Assembly (NCBI RefSeq): GCF_035594125.1
Contig: NC_087191.1
Span: forward strand, 4,231,967-4,295,966
Reading direction: 5' to 3'
Origin: Scylla paramamosain
Taxonomy: Eukaryota > Arthropoda > Malacostraca > Decapoda > Portunidae
Length of the DNA stretch: 64,000 nucleotides
This document shows, piece by piece, positions 1 through 12,800 of this stretch; position 1 is the first letter of the stretch; every line of letters begins with the position of its first letter. The notes below the pieces were generated by a model that searched no databases, was not told where the DNA came from, and saw nothing but the letters and a program-made list of their open reading frames with translations. The position numbers and the translations under genes are program-made.

Positions 1-59
1 AGGTGAGATACCTTAGTGGATCTTTGTGACTGGAGCTGGGCACAGGAGAATGGCGCATT

Positions 60-275
60 AAGTTGAGGAGCCCAGTTTGTGCCTTCGCTGTAGCAGATGG
101 AGACACATGTCGTAAAAGTGGCAAGAGGATCCACGCTGCAGATTTTGTACAAGGAAGCATGCGTTATCAGTGTGTGTTGGAAAAAATCAAGAATGGGCCG
201 CTAGTGTTGCCAAGATGCTGCAGTTGTGGAGGAGATCACTACGCCAGATATTAATTGTGTCCCCTGTAAACGTGT
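60..275 (+). pseudogene. Family B ORF1 remnant with CCHC zinc knuckles
   Basis: Gag-like ORF1 C-terminus of the family B LINE, a nucleic-acid-binding protein that packages the element RNA. One frame from about 65 reads CLRC, then H, then after an in-frame stop CRFCTRKHALSVC, which are two cysteine-histidine knuckles. A shifted frame from about 205 gives RCCSCGGDHYARY, the start of a third knuckle. Three CCHC knuckles in a row are typical of ORF1 proteins of jockey, I and R1 type LINEs. The stop codon and the frameshift between knuckles show it is dead. The N-terminal part lies outside the window. Confidence 0.65.
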
Positions 276-451
276 TGTTAGGCGACCGACTGAAAAATAA
301 AAAGAAGAGGCTACGATGTCATGGGTACAAAGGATTCGCGCAGGTCCGCACCAGTATGGGACAAACAACACGTGGCAGGATAAAGGGAGAGCTGTAGCTG
401 GTGTTCTCGCACAGCAGGGGAAGAGAGGAGGCAGGAGACTGAGACAATCAC

Positions 452-874
452 TTGGCCATCACTACTGATGTTGGGGGAGCGTCATCTTATGGGGAAGGAC
501 ATACCCGACAATACTCGCTCGCCACCACGGCTTGCCCGATATCTCACACCCTTCCTCAACCGTCACCTCTAACCCTGCCTGACACCTGCCAGCTGCTTTC
601 TCCATCCCCTGAGATGTCATCTCCAGCTTCGAGTGGTGGGGCTGACCTGCCACGAAAGAGGACTACAGGTGCTGCTAGTGAGATACTTGCCTATATGAAA
701 CAATTAGAGAAGAAAATTTATTCTATGGATAAGAGAGTTAGTGCATTTATTAAGAGTGAGAACATTACAGTTAGGCATCATCTCGTTGAGCAGAGCACTA
801 TGTGTGAAGCTATCACACAAAATATTAAGAATATGGATATTACTACTAGTGACATCAATTGGTGTGGACTTTGA
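452..874 (+). pseudogene. Family B segment between zinc knuckles and endonuclease
   Basis: An open stretch of 140 codons between the ORF1 knuckles and the endonuclease of family B. It is rich in Ser, Pro and Thr for the first 60 residues. A Lys/Glu-rich, probably helical segment follows (EILAYMKQLEKKIYSMDKR). I recognise no catalytic domain. By position it is the end of ORF1 or the start of ORF2. A stop follows at 872 and the reading frame changes before the endonuclease. It could be chance-open, but its clean protein-like composition and place between two recognised domains make a remnant coding segment likely. Confidence 0.45.
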
Positions 875-1049
875 AACTCTTTTACAAAAATGGGTAAAAC
901 AATAGGAGGGAACAGGATATGGTTATCAAAAAAGAAATTGGAGTGAAATTCAACGTTGTCTGGCCACTGCTAGGGAGATTCTGGAGAATGTATCTAATGT
1001 AAGTAACACTGATGCCATACTGTCTGAGAATGGATCAGTATGACCCTAT

Positions 1050-1465
1050 TGTTATATCATGGAATAGTAATGCTGTTAAGAATAGGATAACAGATATTCA
1101 CTATCATATTCCACAGATATACTGATGCTTCAGTAGACAGGGGACACAGATGATCCTTCCTTGTTAAAGATTAGTGGGTATCATAGTTATCATTTACCGG
1201 CTGGGGAGAGGATCAAAGAACTCAATACCTACGTCAAGAATTCTTTGCCCTTCGAGCTTGTTGGTAGACCCAGTAAGGAGACAGGAACTGAAAATTTAGC
1301 TGTCAGAATGTGACTCTGCTAGCTCGGGATTTTAATACCAGGCACAGACAACTGGGGGAGGTAAGTGGAACCAGTAACAGTAAAGGATTATCATGATATA
1401 CATTTATTAAAAAGTGCTGAGACGACACATACTGCAGATGAACGTCTCGACTATGCGTGCATTTT
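1050..1465 (+). pseudogene. Family B APE-type endonuclease, first part
   Basis: Start of the endonuclease that nicks the target for family B integration. The beginning reads IVISWNSNAVKNRITDIHYH, matching the opening Trp-Asn strand of LINE endonucleases. Around 1325 the frame gives ARDFNTRHRQLG, the D-F-N catalytic motif, and by 1430 HTADERLDYACIL, the aspartate-containing region near the end of the domain. The final motif continues after the family A insertion at 4620-4680 as PDLFSDNFAL, the S-D-x-x-A/H-type closing motif. Several frameshifts are present. The split halves fitting together is the best proof of the nested insertion. Confidence 0.65.
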
Positions 1466-1477
1466 AAATGGACGAGG
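1466..1477. repeat. Left target-site duplication of family A copy A1
   Basis: AAATGGACGAGG at the left edge of A1 matches AAATGGTGGAGG at 4611-4622, directly after its A-tail, at 10 of 12 positions. The terminal GAGG overlaps the conserved family A 5' end, so the true duplication may be 8 to 12 bp. Confidence 0.65.
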
Positions 1478-4400
1478 CAGTAGACACCTGCCGAAACTGT
1501 AATTACTTTCAGTGAGGTCTAAAGCACTGGATCAGGGGCTGCTGTGAACTTATCATTAAACCCAGCTGTGACCTCACTGAACGCTTCCCTTTGTGTCTCA
1601 CAACAGATGGGGGCAATCACAGCCTGCCCTCTAAAGACAACTCTCTTCCTCCACACAAAACTACAAGCACCTAATGATACACACCCTTCACTGAAAAATT
1701 CAAAATTACCATGGCGACTCCTACGCCAGCCTCAGAGTCCCCATCTGGGGAGGGGACCACCAATATCCCCAGGTCGGACCGCTCTTCTGATAACGACCCT
1801 AAGTGTCTTGACACCCCCCTCAACTTTTCTTCATTAACTTCAGCAACATTCGCGGTCTAAGATCGAATTTTCAATCTGTAGAACACCACCTCTCCTCATC
1901 TAAACCTCATTTTCTTTTTCTCACTGAAACTCAGGTGTCTGAGGCAACTGACAATAGCCCCTTTTTTGTTCCCTCCTACTTTGTCTATCCTCATCTTCAA
2001 TCCGAAGCTGGATGTTGCGTTTATGTGCGCAACGATTTAACCTGCTCTCGTGCGCACGCTCTTAAATCTTCCGAGTTTTCCACCATCTGGTCACTCAAAC
2101 TAAATTTATCTGTGTTGTATACTTCTCACCTCTGATTATAAGATATTCTTTGACTTTCTTTGACTACTTAACTTCCAAAGAGGAACACATTCTGACTCTC
2201 TTCCCTTTTGCAGAGATCTCCATTCTTGGAGACTTCAATGTTCAACACCAGCTTTGGCTTTCCTATCCCTTCACTAACCATACTGGTGGACTAGCCTTCA
2301 ACTTTCCTATCATCCACGACATAGAGCAATTGGTGCAACACCCTACTCGTATTCCTTACCGTCTTGGAGATGCACCCAGTATTCTTGACCTTTTCCTGAC
2401 CTCTAATCCTTCTGCTTATGCTGTCACCCTCTCTTCTCTGTTGGGGTCCTCTGATCATATTCTCATATCTGTATCTTGTCCTTTTGCTTCAATCCCTTCT
2501 CAGGAATCCCCTAAGCGAAGGTGCCTCTAGCGTTTTACCTCTGCTAGCTGGGGTGACCTGAGGAGGTATTTTGCTGATTTTCCTTGGAATGACTAATGCT
2601 TCCGTGTCAGAGACCAGTCTTTGTGTACCGAGTGCATAACAGATGTGATAGTGTCTAGCATGGGGGCGTACATTCCTCACTCCTCTCGACCTAAACCTTC
2701 CAAACCTTGGTTTAACACAGCTTGTTCTCGTGCTATACATGATAGAGAGGTGGCCCACAAGTTTTCCATCACCAGAATCTCACGCACTTGTATATTTCTG
2801 CCCAGAACCACGCCAAGTCTGTTCTCCAACTAGCCAAAAAACTCCTTCATTAATAGAAAGTGTCAAAATCTTTCAAGATCTAACTCCCCTCGTGAATTCT
2901 GGCATCTAGCCAAAAATATCTCCACTAACTTTGCTTCTTCTTCTTTCCTTCATTTATTTCAAACAGATGGCACCACTGCTATCACATCTACTTCTAAAGC
3001 TGAACCCTTCGCTCAAACCTTTCCTTAAAACTCTACCTTGGACGATTCAGGGATTGTTACCCCCTCTCCTCCACCCTCTGACTACTTCATGCCACCTATT
3101 AAAATTCTTCGAAATGACGTTTTCATGCCCACGCTGGCCTAAACCCTCGGACCTGATGATGTCCCTCGTATTGTTCTCCGAAACTGTTCCTCCGTGCTTG
3201 CGCCTTGCCTAGTCAAACTCTTTCAACTCTGTCTGTCAACATCTACCTTTCCTTCTTGATGGTAGTTTGCCTACATTCAGCCTGTTCCTAAAAAGGGTGA
3301 CCGTTCTAATCCCTCAATCTACCTTCCCATTGCTTTAATTTCCTGCCTATCTAAAGTTTTTGAATCTATCCTCAACAGGAAGATTCTTAAACATCTATTA
3401 CTTCATAACCTTCTATCTGATCACCAGTATGGGTTCCATCAATGCCGCTCTACTGGTAATCTTCTGGCTTTCCTTACTGAGTCTTGGTCATTTCTTTTAG
3501 AGATTTTGATGAAACTTTTGCTGTTGCCTTGGGTATATCAAAAGCTTCTGATAGTCTGGCATAAAGCTTTGATTTCCAAACTTCACTCCTACGGTTTTTA
3601 TCTTTCTCTCTGTAACTTCATCTCAAGTTTCCTTTCTGACCGTTCTATTGCTGCTGTGGTAGACGGTCACTGTTTTTCTCCTAAATCTATTAACAGTGGT
3701 GTTCGTCAGGGTTCTCTCCTGTGATCCACTTTCTTCTTATTATTCATCAATGTCCTTCTAAACCAATCTTCTTGTCCTATCCACTCCTACGCTGATGATA
3801 CCACCCTCCACTTTTCCACGTCTTTCCATAAACGTCCAACACTTCACGAGGTAAACATTTCACGCAGGGAAGCCACAGAACAACTGATTTCTGATCTTTC
3901 TAAAATTTCTGATTGGAGCTGACCAAACCTGGTATTGTTCAATGCCTCAAAAACTCAATTCCTCCATCTATCAACTCGACACAACCTTCCAGACAACTAT
4001 CCCCTCTTCTTCAATGACACTCAACTGTCCCCCTCTTCTACACTGAACATCATCTGTCTGTCCTTTACTTATAATCTGAAATGGAAACTTCACATCTCAT
4101 CTCTAGCTAAAACATTTTCTATGAAGTTAGGTGTTCTGAGACGTATCCGCCAGTTTTTCTCACCCCCCCCCCCTGACTGTCTTCCGCCTCTCTCTCATCG
4201 CCGGAATGTTGCATCTCTAGGTGTCTTCTACCGCTATTTTCATGCTAACTGTTCTTCTGATCTTGCTAACTGCATGCCTTCCCTCCTCCCGCTGCCTCGC
4301 TGCACAAGATTTTCTGCTTTCTCTCACTCCTATTCTGTCCACCTCTCTAATGCAAGAGTTAACCAGTATTGTCAATCATTTATCCTATTTTCTGGTAAAC

Positions 4401-4610
4401 TCTGGAACTCTCTGCCAGCTTCTGTATTTCCACCTTCCTATGACTTGAAATCCTTGAAGAGGGAAGTTTTATGACACTTATCCTTCAATTTTTTGACTAC
4501 CGCTTTGGACCCTTTTATTTTTTACTGGCATTTCGGTGTGCTTTTTTTTTTTATTTATTGAATTTTTGTTACCCTTGGCCAGTGTCCCTCCTACATAAAA
4601 AAAAAAAAAA
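1474..4610 (+). mobile_element. Family A non-LTR retrotransposon, copy A1, inserted in family B
   Basis: Nearly full-length family A LINE. The 5' UTR starts GGCAGTAGACACCTGCC at 1476, ORF2 starts with ATGGCGACTCC at 1711, and the 3' UTR ends CCTCCTACAT plus a run of about 17 A. Endonuclease motifs ([10 protein letters not shown] at about 2228; SSDHILIS near 2449) and RT motifs (GVRQGS near 3700; YADD near 3789) are visible. The ORF is broken by stops and frameshifts. About 150 bp of the RT C-terminal region is missing after the C-run at 4166-4176, compared with copy A2. The deletion sits at a homopolymer C tract, so slippage is a plausible cause. Confidence 0.85.
1711..4473 (+). pseudogene. 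ORF2 (endonuclease-reverse transcriptase) relic of A1
   Basis: Decayed ORF2 of family A. It would nick DNA and prime reverse transcription of its own RNA. The endonuclease spans about 1840-2490 and the RT about 3100-4100, with a C-terminal region to 4473. The GVPQG motif of other copies reads GVRQG here, and several stops (for example after 2130 and at 3724) break the frame. No RNase H follows, unlike family B. Confidence 0.75.
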
Positions 4611-4622
4611 AAATGGTGGAGG
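4611..4622. repeat. Right target-site duplication of A1
   Basis: AAATGGTGGAGG follows the A1 A-tail and pairs with 1466-1477 (10 of 12 identical). Family B coding sequence resumes here. Confidence 0.65.
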
Positions 4623-6095
4623 TTAATTTGGACAGTGTGTTAGAACCTGACCTGTTTAGTGATAATTTTGCCTTGCTGTCACTAAATCTTTAAACAAAAG
4701 AAGTAAGGGTGGTAAAAAGAAGCGATTAACGCTACCTAGATCAGCTGACAAGATTAGGCAATTTGTTCACAACATTACATGCTTGAATAGGAGTTATACC
4801 CACTTAACCTAGATAGTTTTTACGATGATTTGCTTCAAAAGATCTAGGAGTCATTGGATATTAGTGGGGGAATGGCAAGTCATAGACCACACTCTAAACG
4901 GAAAGAGCTATATACTGATAATGCTGTTGCTAAGAAGTGGAGTAAATTGCTGAGTGTGGCACAAAAAAAAAAAAAAAATGAGTACAATCTGTTAGAAGTA
5001 GAGTCTCGGGAATTATTGCTAGAAACAGCCAAAACATGTGGCACCATGCGCAACGAAATAAGGAGAATACTGGGAAAAATTTGCTGACAGGATAGAAGGG
5101 AGTAGAAATATTTATGAAATAAGGAGAAAGATGAATAAAGTTAGCCCATTGGGGTGGCTAATGGTCTCATTGACTGACTGTCGTTAAAAGTAAGGGAAGG
5201 AGTTAGTAACTGGAAAGAGGAGAGACGAAATTTCATAGTTTCTGCTTTGAATATGGGTGGATCAATCTACACAAGTATAATACAGGAAGAACTGCGTGCA
5301 GTAAATCACGGAAAGTCCATCGCCCCGGGGGAAGATGAATAACCTACGATATCCTAAACTCCTTGGCTTCCATTGAGGATGGTCTAGTCCTTCCCTTAGT
5401 CACTCTGGGAAGTTACCCAGAGTGTGGAAAAAAGGCAGTAATCATTCCAATTTCTAAAACTGGTGGTGAATTTAGTTAGACCTGTGTCATTAACATCTTG
5501 TCTCCGTAAAATGATACATTACGATACATTATTGAAGACAGCTTACTCCCAATCCTTTATGGCTTAATGGAAGGCAAGGGAACTACAGGAGCTCTTATCA
5601 ATTGTATTAGTAATGAATCAGACTATTATAGAACATTTATAGACTTTAAAGGAACATTTGATAGAGCTAATGGGAAGATAGTATTGTTTGAAATAGCAAG
5701 TATGGGAGTGACAAGTCGGCTACTCCATTCAATAGGAGATTATTTACATGGTAGAGGGGCGATAGTATACTATCAGGGCGCTTCATCTTCAGAAAACTAT
5801 TTAGAACTAGGCAAGCCAATCAAAGCTTGGAGTGGAAGGTGTATAGGAGTATCCATACTGAGAATGGTATATTTTAGCACAATAATATAGGATAATAGAA
5901 TATGCCAGTTCTGTATTCTCATGCTTGAATGAAGGTAGCTATAGATAAACTAGAGAGGCTCCAAAACCAGACAATGCGTGTTATACTTAATTGCCCCAGA
6001 AATCCTGTGATAAGTGCCATGAAATGTGAACTAAAATCTTCCGAGCATAAATGATTTAATGAAGGAAGTAAACACTGTGGGGGCTGTAAGGTATC
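4623..6095 (+). pseudogene. Family B endonuclease end, linker and reverse transcriptase remnant
   Basis: The family B protein resumes with the last endonuclease motif (EPDLFSDNFALLSL, about 4640-4685). A linker follows (4850-5090, ending IRRILGKIC), then IEGSRNIYEIRRKMNKVS in a shifted frame. RT begins with a damaged proline-lysine region near 5440 and reads well from 5567: GTTGALINCI, then TFIDFKGTFDRA, the catalytic aspartate region (IDFxxAFD type). After about 5830 the GxPQG and YxDD segments are absent. Sequence jumps to the RT C-terminus near 5935 (KLERLQNQTMRVILNCPRN). This looks like an internal deletion of the catalytic core, so the copy is dead. Confidence 0.65.
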
Positions 6096-6339
6096 TGAGG
6101 ACAGTACGTGGAACTCAGTTATGCAATAGGGTCGTGCAATCTGGAGGAAGGGTCTCAGGAAGAGAAGAGAAATTATTTGATGGGTTTAGTTGATAACTTC
6201 CACATTTATGGCATAATAAGTACTGGTATTTGTAACGTGAAAACTATTACACACGGAATATGGGAAGAGATGCATAAATGTACATATTAAGCAGCTACCA
6301 TATAAAAAATATTGTTATGTACCTGGAGAGCTTAAGGCT

Positions 6340-6775
6340 ATGTATGAGCTGAACGTTAGCGAGCTGGAAGGGAGCAGTATGACTCATGTATATTGTGATG
6401 GTTCTGTGAAGGACAATAGAAGGGTTGGGTCTGGAGTTGTACTGAGACGAGTCTCAGATAATGGTGAGCACGTAGATACAGAATACTGTTACAGAGTGTC
6501 CGATCATGTGTCATCCACTCGGGGAGAACTTTGTGCCTTTCGTTTTATCCTCAACCTGCTTCAGGGATGATCTGGAGATGTCTAGATTTTCAGTGACAAT
6601 CGAGGGGCACTGGAGTTCCTGGTGAGCACAAACCCTGTTCTCGAAAACCTCTTGAATGAGTGCAAAATTTTAGTGAAAGGACTCGAGCCAGCCCGACATG
6701 TAAGGTTCATGTGGATACCTTCTCATGTTTGGATAAATGGGGATGAAAAGGCTGAGATTGGGTGGTTATAAGTGT
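6340..6775 (+). pseudogene. Family B RNase H domain remnant
   Basis: RNase H at the C-terminus of the family B protein, which removes element RNA during copying. Seen in order are THVYCDGSVKDNRRVGSGVV (first Asp), STRGELCAF (Glu), then after an in-frame stop at 6568 IFSDNRGALEFL (second Asp), and MWIPSHVWINGDEKAE (the His and late acidic region). All four active-site positions are still recognisable. One nonsense codon splits the domain. Its presence separates family B from family A, which has none. Confidence 0.75.
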
Positions 6776-7474
<699 letters not shown>

Positions 7475-7502
7475 CCTAAACGTTTAAGACAATTTTTACA
7501 TT

Positions 7503-7505
<3 letters not shown>

Positions 7506-7549
<44 letters not shown>
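7506..7549. repeat. (AC)n microsatellite
   Basis: About 22 AC units, ending just before an 11-base pol III A-box-like string at 7555. Confidence 0.97.
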
Positions 7550-7550
<1 letters not shown>

Positions 7551-7859
7551 ACGTGTAGCGCAGTGGAGGTTGGTGAGAGGTCATCATTCCCTGGGGCCAA
7601 TGGATTAACTTCTGGAGAGAGGGAGAGAAAAACATGAAGTTTGGGAGGAGGGGGGAGGCGGAGCACGGACGGGAATAAAGGCTCTACAAGATGCTGTCCT
7701 TCCTCTAGTATGTAAGTATAAACGAAAACTTAAATTACACCTTTGTTTAGTAACAAAGTGGGTAACAAAGTTACCCACCTTTGTTTAGTAACTGGACTGT
7801 CATTACAAGGTACATGCAGGTATTGGGAATTTTATTTCTTATTTCCATGAAGTACGTTT

Positions 7860-7862
<3 letters not shown>
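7550..7862. other. Unassigned stretch
   Basis: No gene is visible. It contains a polypurine patch (about 7610-7670) and a small direct repeat of GTAACAAAGT-type sequence at 7749-7790. Confidence 0.4.

Positions 7863-7926
<64 letters not shown>
7863..7926. repeat. (AG)n microsatellite
   Basis: About 32 AG units. Confidence 0.97.
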
Positions 7927-7930
<4 letters not shown>

Positions 7931-8773
7931 GAGATGCATGAAGAAGGGGAAGAAGGATGGGAAGGGTGGGTGGGTTGGGAGGGGGAGAGGAAGAAGGCAG
8001 GCCTAAGATACCCATCAGAGGCAGCTCTAGCCAATGACAGCTGCCATGAAAAAAGGATGACAGATATAATTTTTGTTACAAATATAGGTATACTCCGTTC
8101 ACGAACCCTAGAGACCTGATACTGGTTGGTCGTGTTTAGTGGAAAGAGTGCATTATACATTTCTTCATCGTTTCTTTACCAACACACAAACTATATATAT
8201 GCTTTGAGTACATGAAAACCTTCTTTCACCGTCTTCACTAAATGTCTTACTACTTGAACACAAAAGCAAGTCAGTAATAGCACTCGATGAGAAGAAAACA
8301 CGGAGTGAGAAATATATAGATTTGTAAATTTCTGGGTGGCTGAGAGAATGGCATTATGGTCTGACCATTTTGAATTGAACGTTTAGGCTTTGTCATTTTC
8401 GGGGATTTCCCGACCTGCGGCTCTGCCACACTTACACCAAGTCACACCTCATGTTGTAGTATATATACGTTGTGATGCTCTAAAAAAGACAAGTTAGTGA
8501 TATGTTTTTTTTTTTTTTTTTATGATACTTGCATTGTTTTTTTTTTTTTTTTTTGCAAACACCACAATACCTGACAACGTTTCCTCCAAGCGTTGTCATT
8601 TTTCCATGGGTGACCGAGTGAGGTCACACAGACTGACCGTGTTAATCCACAGGTCACTTCCTCTCGCGCCGCCAGGATGGAAGCTACCTCTCCCGCTCGT
8701 TCTCGTCATCTCCACAGCCGAGAAAAAGAGCTCATTTACTCTGTAAATAAGTATTTTTGGAAGAAGAAGAAGA

Positions 8774-8775
<2 letters not shown>
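7927..8775. other. Unassigned stretch with poly-T runs
   Basis: No coding exon is supported. Two T homopolymers (8504-8521 and 8538-8554) and an (AAG)n patch (8761-8775) are present. Short open frames here look like chance. Confidence 0.4.

Positions 8776-8838
<63 letters not shown>
8776..8838. repeat. (GA)n microsatellite
   Basis: About 31 GA units continuing from an (AAG)n patch. Confidence 0.97.
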
Positions 8839-8841
<3 letters not shown>

Positions 8842-9608
8842 GAGGAAAGGCATTCGGCATGGTTGAGGGACACGAGGGATTAGCAGTAAGTGAAGAGTAG
8901 ACCACTGTCTAGGAGAGTCAGATGTTCGTCAGTGTTTATCGAGTCATCAAAACAGTGTCAAACCCTTCGCCACATCTAAGGACACCGCCACCCAATGGGG
9001 ATAGAATCCAGGCCCAAACTAGCTCTGCTGTGAGTGAGGGGCTTGTATCTCCAACGTTCGTGAACAGAGTTATAAGAAAACTGTTTCATGAAGTAGGGAG
9101 CTGAAAGGGACCACTTGAACTAGGTGGTTGATGGAGAATCGAAACGTATCGAAGGTACGGGCGTAACAATATGCATATAATCCGCACATATACGTACCTC
9201 CAGTACGGAGCTTCCTCCAGATTCTTTACCTTATGTTCTATACTTTTCCCACACTTGCCTCACTGCAAACACCTGGCCCAAACAATTCTTCCCAAGTCTG
9301 AACTAACTATGCTCTTCACAAATTACTGCATATGTAGTCCCTCTAATCGTCGTTTTTATGCAGTCATATCGTCGTTGTTGTATTCTATGTATGTTTACCG
9401 TGTTCAAAATCCTTTACTCATAAGTAACGTCGTTCATGTTCATTGATTTTTTTTACTTATAAGTAAAAAGGAACATGCTATGACCTGCGAGCGTACGAGT
9501 ATTCAAATACGCTTTTCTCTCATTTCGACTGTTTTCAAATTCACAAAAGTGTTTATCCTGTTAATACTGTAGGAATCTTCTTAAGCTGTCGTTAAAATCA
9601 TAAAAAAA
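8839..9608. other. Unassigned stretch
   Basis: No recognisable gene. A 60-codon open frame at 8922-9104 and a 91-codon one at 9171-9446 match nothing I know. A 20-bp perfect palindrome lies at 9450-9469, flanked by CATGTTC at 9435 and GAACATG at 9471. Confidence 0.4.
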
Positions 9609-9609
9609 A

Positions 9610-9688
9610 AATGCAATAGACACCTGCCGAAAAGATTATTACTCCTATTGAGGTCTGAACCATTCGATCAGTGGGGTGCTGTGAACCT
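9610..9688 (+). mobile_element. Family A 5' UTR scrap
   Basis: About 80 bp matching the first bases of family A (ATAGACACCTGCCG onward), ending at GTGCTGTGAACC. It stands alone 150 bp upstream of A2. A piece of the 5' end alone is unusual, because LINEs normally lose their 5' ends. Confidence 0.7.
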
Positions 9689-9837
9689 TACTGAAGGGGA
9701 GGTTGTACGATCCGGACCTGATTTTTTTTTCTTTTTCTGCATTTTTCCCCGCTTCTTTTGATATATGTAATGTTTTGATAAAAAAAAAAAAATTCTTCCC
9801 CTTATGTAATAAGGCCTTCCGTCATGAAACTAGGAGA

Positions 9838-12800
9838 AGGAGGCAGTAGACACCTGCCGAAACGATAATTACTCCCAGTGAGGTCTAAAGCACTGTTCAG
9901 AGGCTGCTGTGAACTTATCATTAAACCCAGCTGTGACCTCACTGAACGTTTCCCTTTGTGTCTCACAACACAAGGGGGAAGTCACAGCCTGCCCTCTAAA
10001 GACAACTATCTTCCTCCACACAAAACTACAAGCACCTAATAAGACACACACCCTTCACTCAAAAATTTTAAAATCATCATGGTGACTCCTACACCAGCCT
10101 CAGAGTCCCCATCTGGGGAGGGGACCATAAAATAATGTCCCCAGGTCGAACTGCCTTTCTGTCGACGACCCTAAGTGTCTTGACACCCCCCTCAACTTTT
10201 TCTTCATTAACTTCTGCAACATTCGCAGTCTAAGATCTAATTTTCTAATTTCCTCTTCTAAACCTCATCTTCTTTTCCTCACTGAAACTCAGGTGTATGA
10301 CAGTAGCCCCTTTTCTGTACCCTCCCACTTCCTCTATCCTCATTTTCGATCCAAAGCTGGATGCTGCGTTTATGTGCGCAATGACTTAACCTGCTCTCGT
10401 GCCCACGCCCTTGAATTTTCCGAGTTTTGCACCATCTGGCTACGACTACAGAATCACTCTCATACTAAATTTATCTGTACTGTATACCTCTCTCCTAACT
10501 CCTCTGACTATAAGAAATTCTTTGACTACTTAACTTCCAAAGTGGAGCACATTCTGACCCTCTTCCCTTTTGTAGAGATCTCAAATCTTGGAGACTTCAA
10601 TGTTCACCACCAGCTTTGGCTTTCCTCTCCCTTCACTGACCATCCTGGTGAACTAGTCTACAACTTTGCTATCCTCCATGACCTAGAGCAATTGGTGCAA
10701 CACCCTACTCGTATTCCTGACCGTCTTGGAGATACGCCCAACATTCTTGACCTTTTCCTGGCCTCTAATCCTTCTGCTTATGCTGTCACCCTTTCTTCTC
10801 CGTTGGGCTCCTCCGATCACAATCTCATATCTTTATCTTGTCCTATCACTCCAATCCCTCCTCAGGATCCCCCTAAGCGAAGGTGCCTCTGGCGTTTCGC
10901 CTCTGCTAGTTGGGGGGACCTGAGGAGGTATTTTGTTGATTTTCCTTGGAATGACTACTGCTTCCGTGTCAGAGACCCGTCTTTGTGTGCTGAGCGCATA
11001 ACAGAGGTGATAGTGTCTGGCATGGAGGCATACATTCCTCACTCTTTTTCTCGTCCTAAACCTTCTAAACCTTGGTTTAACACAGCTTCTTCTCGTGCTA
11101 TACATGATAGAGAGGTGGCCCACAAAAGGTACTTAAGCCTTCCATCACCAAAATCTCATGCACTTTATATTTCTGCCCGGAACCATGCCAAGTCTGTTCT
11201 CCAACTAGCCAAAAACTCCTTCATTAACAGAAAATGTCAAAACCTTTCAAGATCTAACTCCCCTCGTGATTTCTGTCATCTAGCCAAAAATATCTCCAAT
11301 AACTTTGCTTCTTCTTCTTTCCCTCCTCTACTTCAACCAGATGGCACCACTGCTATCACATCTATTTCTAAAGCTGAACTCTTTGCTCAAACCTTTGCTA
11401 AAAACTCTACCTTGGACGATTCTGAGCTTGTTCCTCCCTCTCCTCTACCCTCTGACTACTTCATGCAACGTATTAAAATTCTTCGCAATGATGTTTTCCA
11501 TGCCCTCGTTGGCCTAAACCCTCGGAAGGCTTATGGACCTGATGGTGTCCCTCCTATTGTTCTCCGAAACTGTGCCTCCGTGCTTGCACCTTGCCTAGTC
11601 AAACTCTTTCAGCTCTGTCTGTCAGCATCTACCTTTCCTTCTTGCTGGAAGTTTGCCTACATACATGTTCCTAAAAAGGGTGACCGTTCTAATCCCTCAA
11701 ACTACCGTCCTATTGCTTTCATTTCCTGCCTATCTAAAGTTTTTGAATCTATCCTCAACAGGAAGATTCTTAAACATCTATCACTTCACAATCTTCTATC
11801 TGATCGCCAGTATGGGTTCCGTCAAGGCCGCTCTACTGGTGATCTTCTGGCTTTCCTTACTGAGTCATGGTCATCCTCTTTTAGAGATTTTGGTGAAACT
11901 TTTGCTGTTGCCTTGGACATATAAAAAGCTTTTGATAGAGTCTGGCACAAAGCTTTAATTTCCAAACTACCCTCCTACGGTTTCTATCCTTCTCTCTGTA
12001 ACTTCATCTCAAGTTTCCTTTCTGACCGTTCTATTGCTGCTGTGGTAGACGGTCACTGTTCTTCTCCTAAATCTATTAACAGTGGTGTTCCTCAGGGTTC
12101 TGTCCTGTCACCCACTCTCTTCTTATTATTCATTAATGATCTTCTAAACCAAACTTCTTGTCCTATCCACTCCTACGCTGATGATACCACCCTGCACTTT
12201 TCCACGTCTTTTCATAGACGTCCAACCCTTCAGGAGGTAAATATATCACGAGGGGAAGCCACAGAACGCCTGACTTCTGATCTTTCTAAAATTTCTGATT
12301 GGGGCAGAGCAAACTTGGTATTGTTCAATGCCTCAAAAACTCAATTCCTCCATCTATCAACTCGACACAACCTTCCAGACAACTATCCCCTCTTCTTCAA
12401 TGACACTCAACTGTCCCCCTCTTCTACACTGAACATCCTCGGTCTGTCCTTTACTTATAATCTGAACTGGAAACTTCACATCTCATCTCTAGCTAAAACA
12501 GCTTCTATGAAGTTAGGTGTTCTGAGACGTCTCCGCCAGTTTTTCTCACCCCTGCAGCTGCTAACTCTGTACAAGGGCCTTATCCGTCCATGTATGGAGT
12601 ATGCTTCACATGTCTGGGGGGGTTCCACTCATACTGCTCTTCTAGACAGGGTGGAATCAAAAGTTTTTCGTCTCATCAACTCCTCTCTTCTAACTGACTG
12701 TCTTCAGCCTCTCTCTCACCGCCGCAATGTTGCATATCTAGCTGTCTTCTACCGCTATTTTCATGCTAACTGCTCTTCTGATCTTGCTAACTGCATGCCT

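Noticed and set aside
7555..7565. Pol III A-box-like TAGCGCAGTGG
   Set aside because: No B-box follows at the proper distance and no tRNA fold is visible. It may be the head of a cut SINE, but that cannot be supported here.
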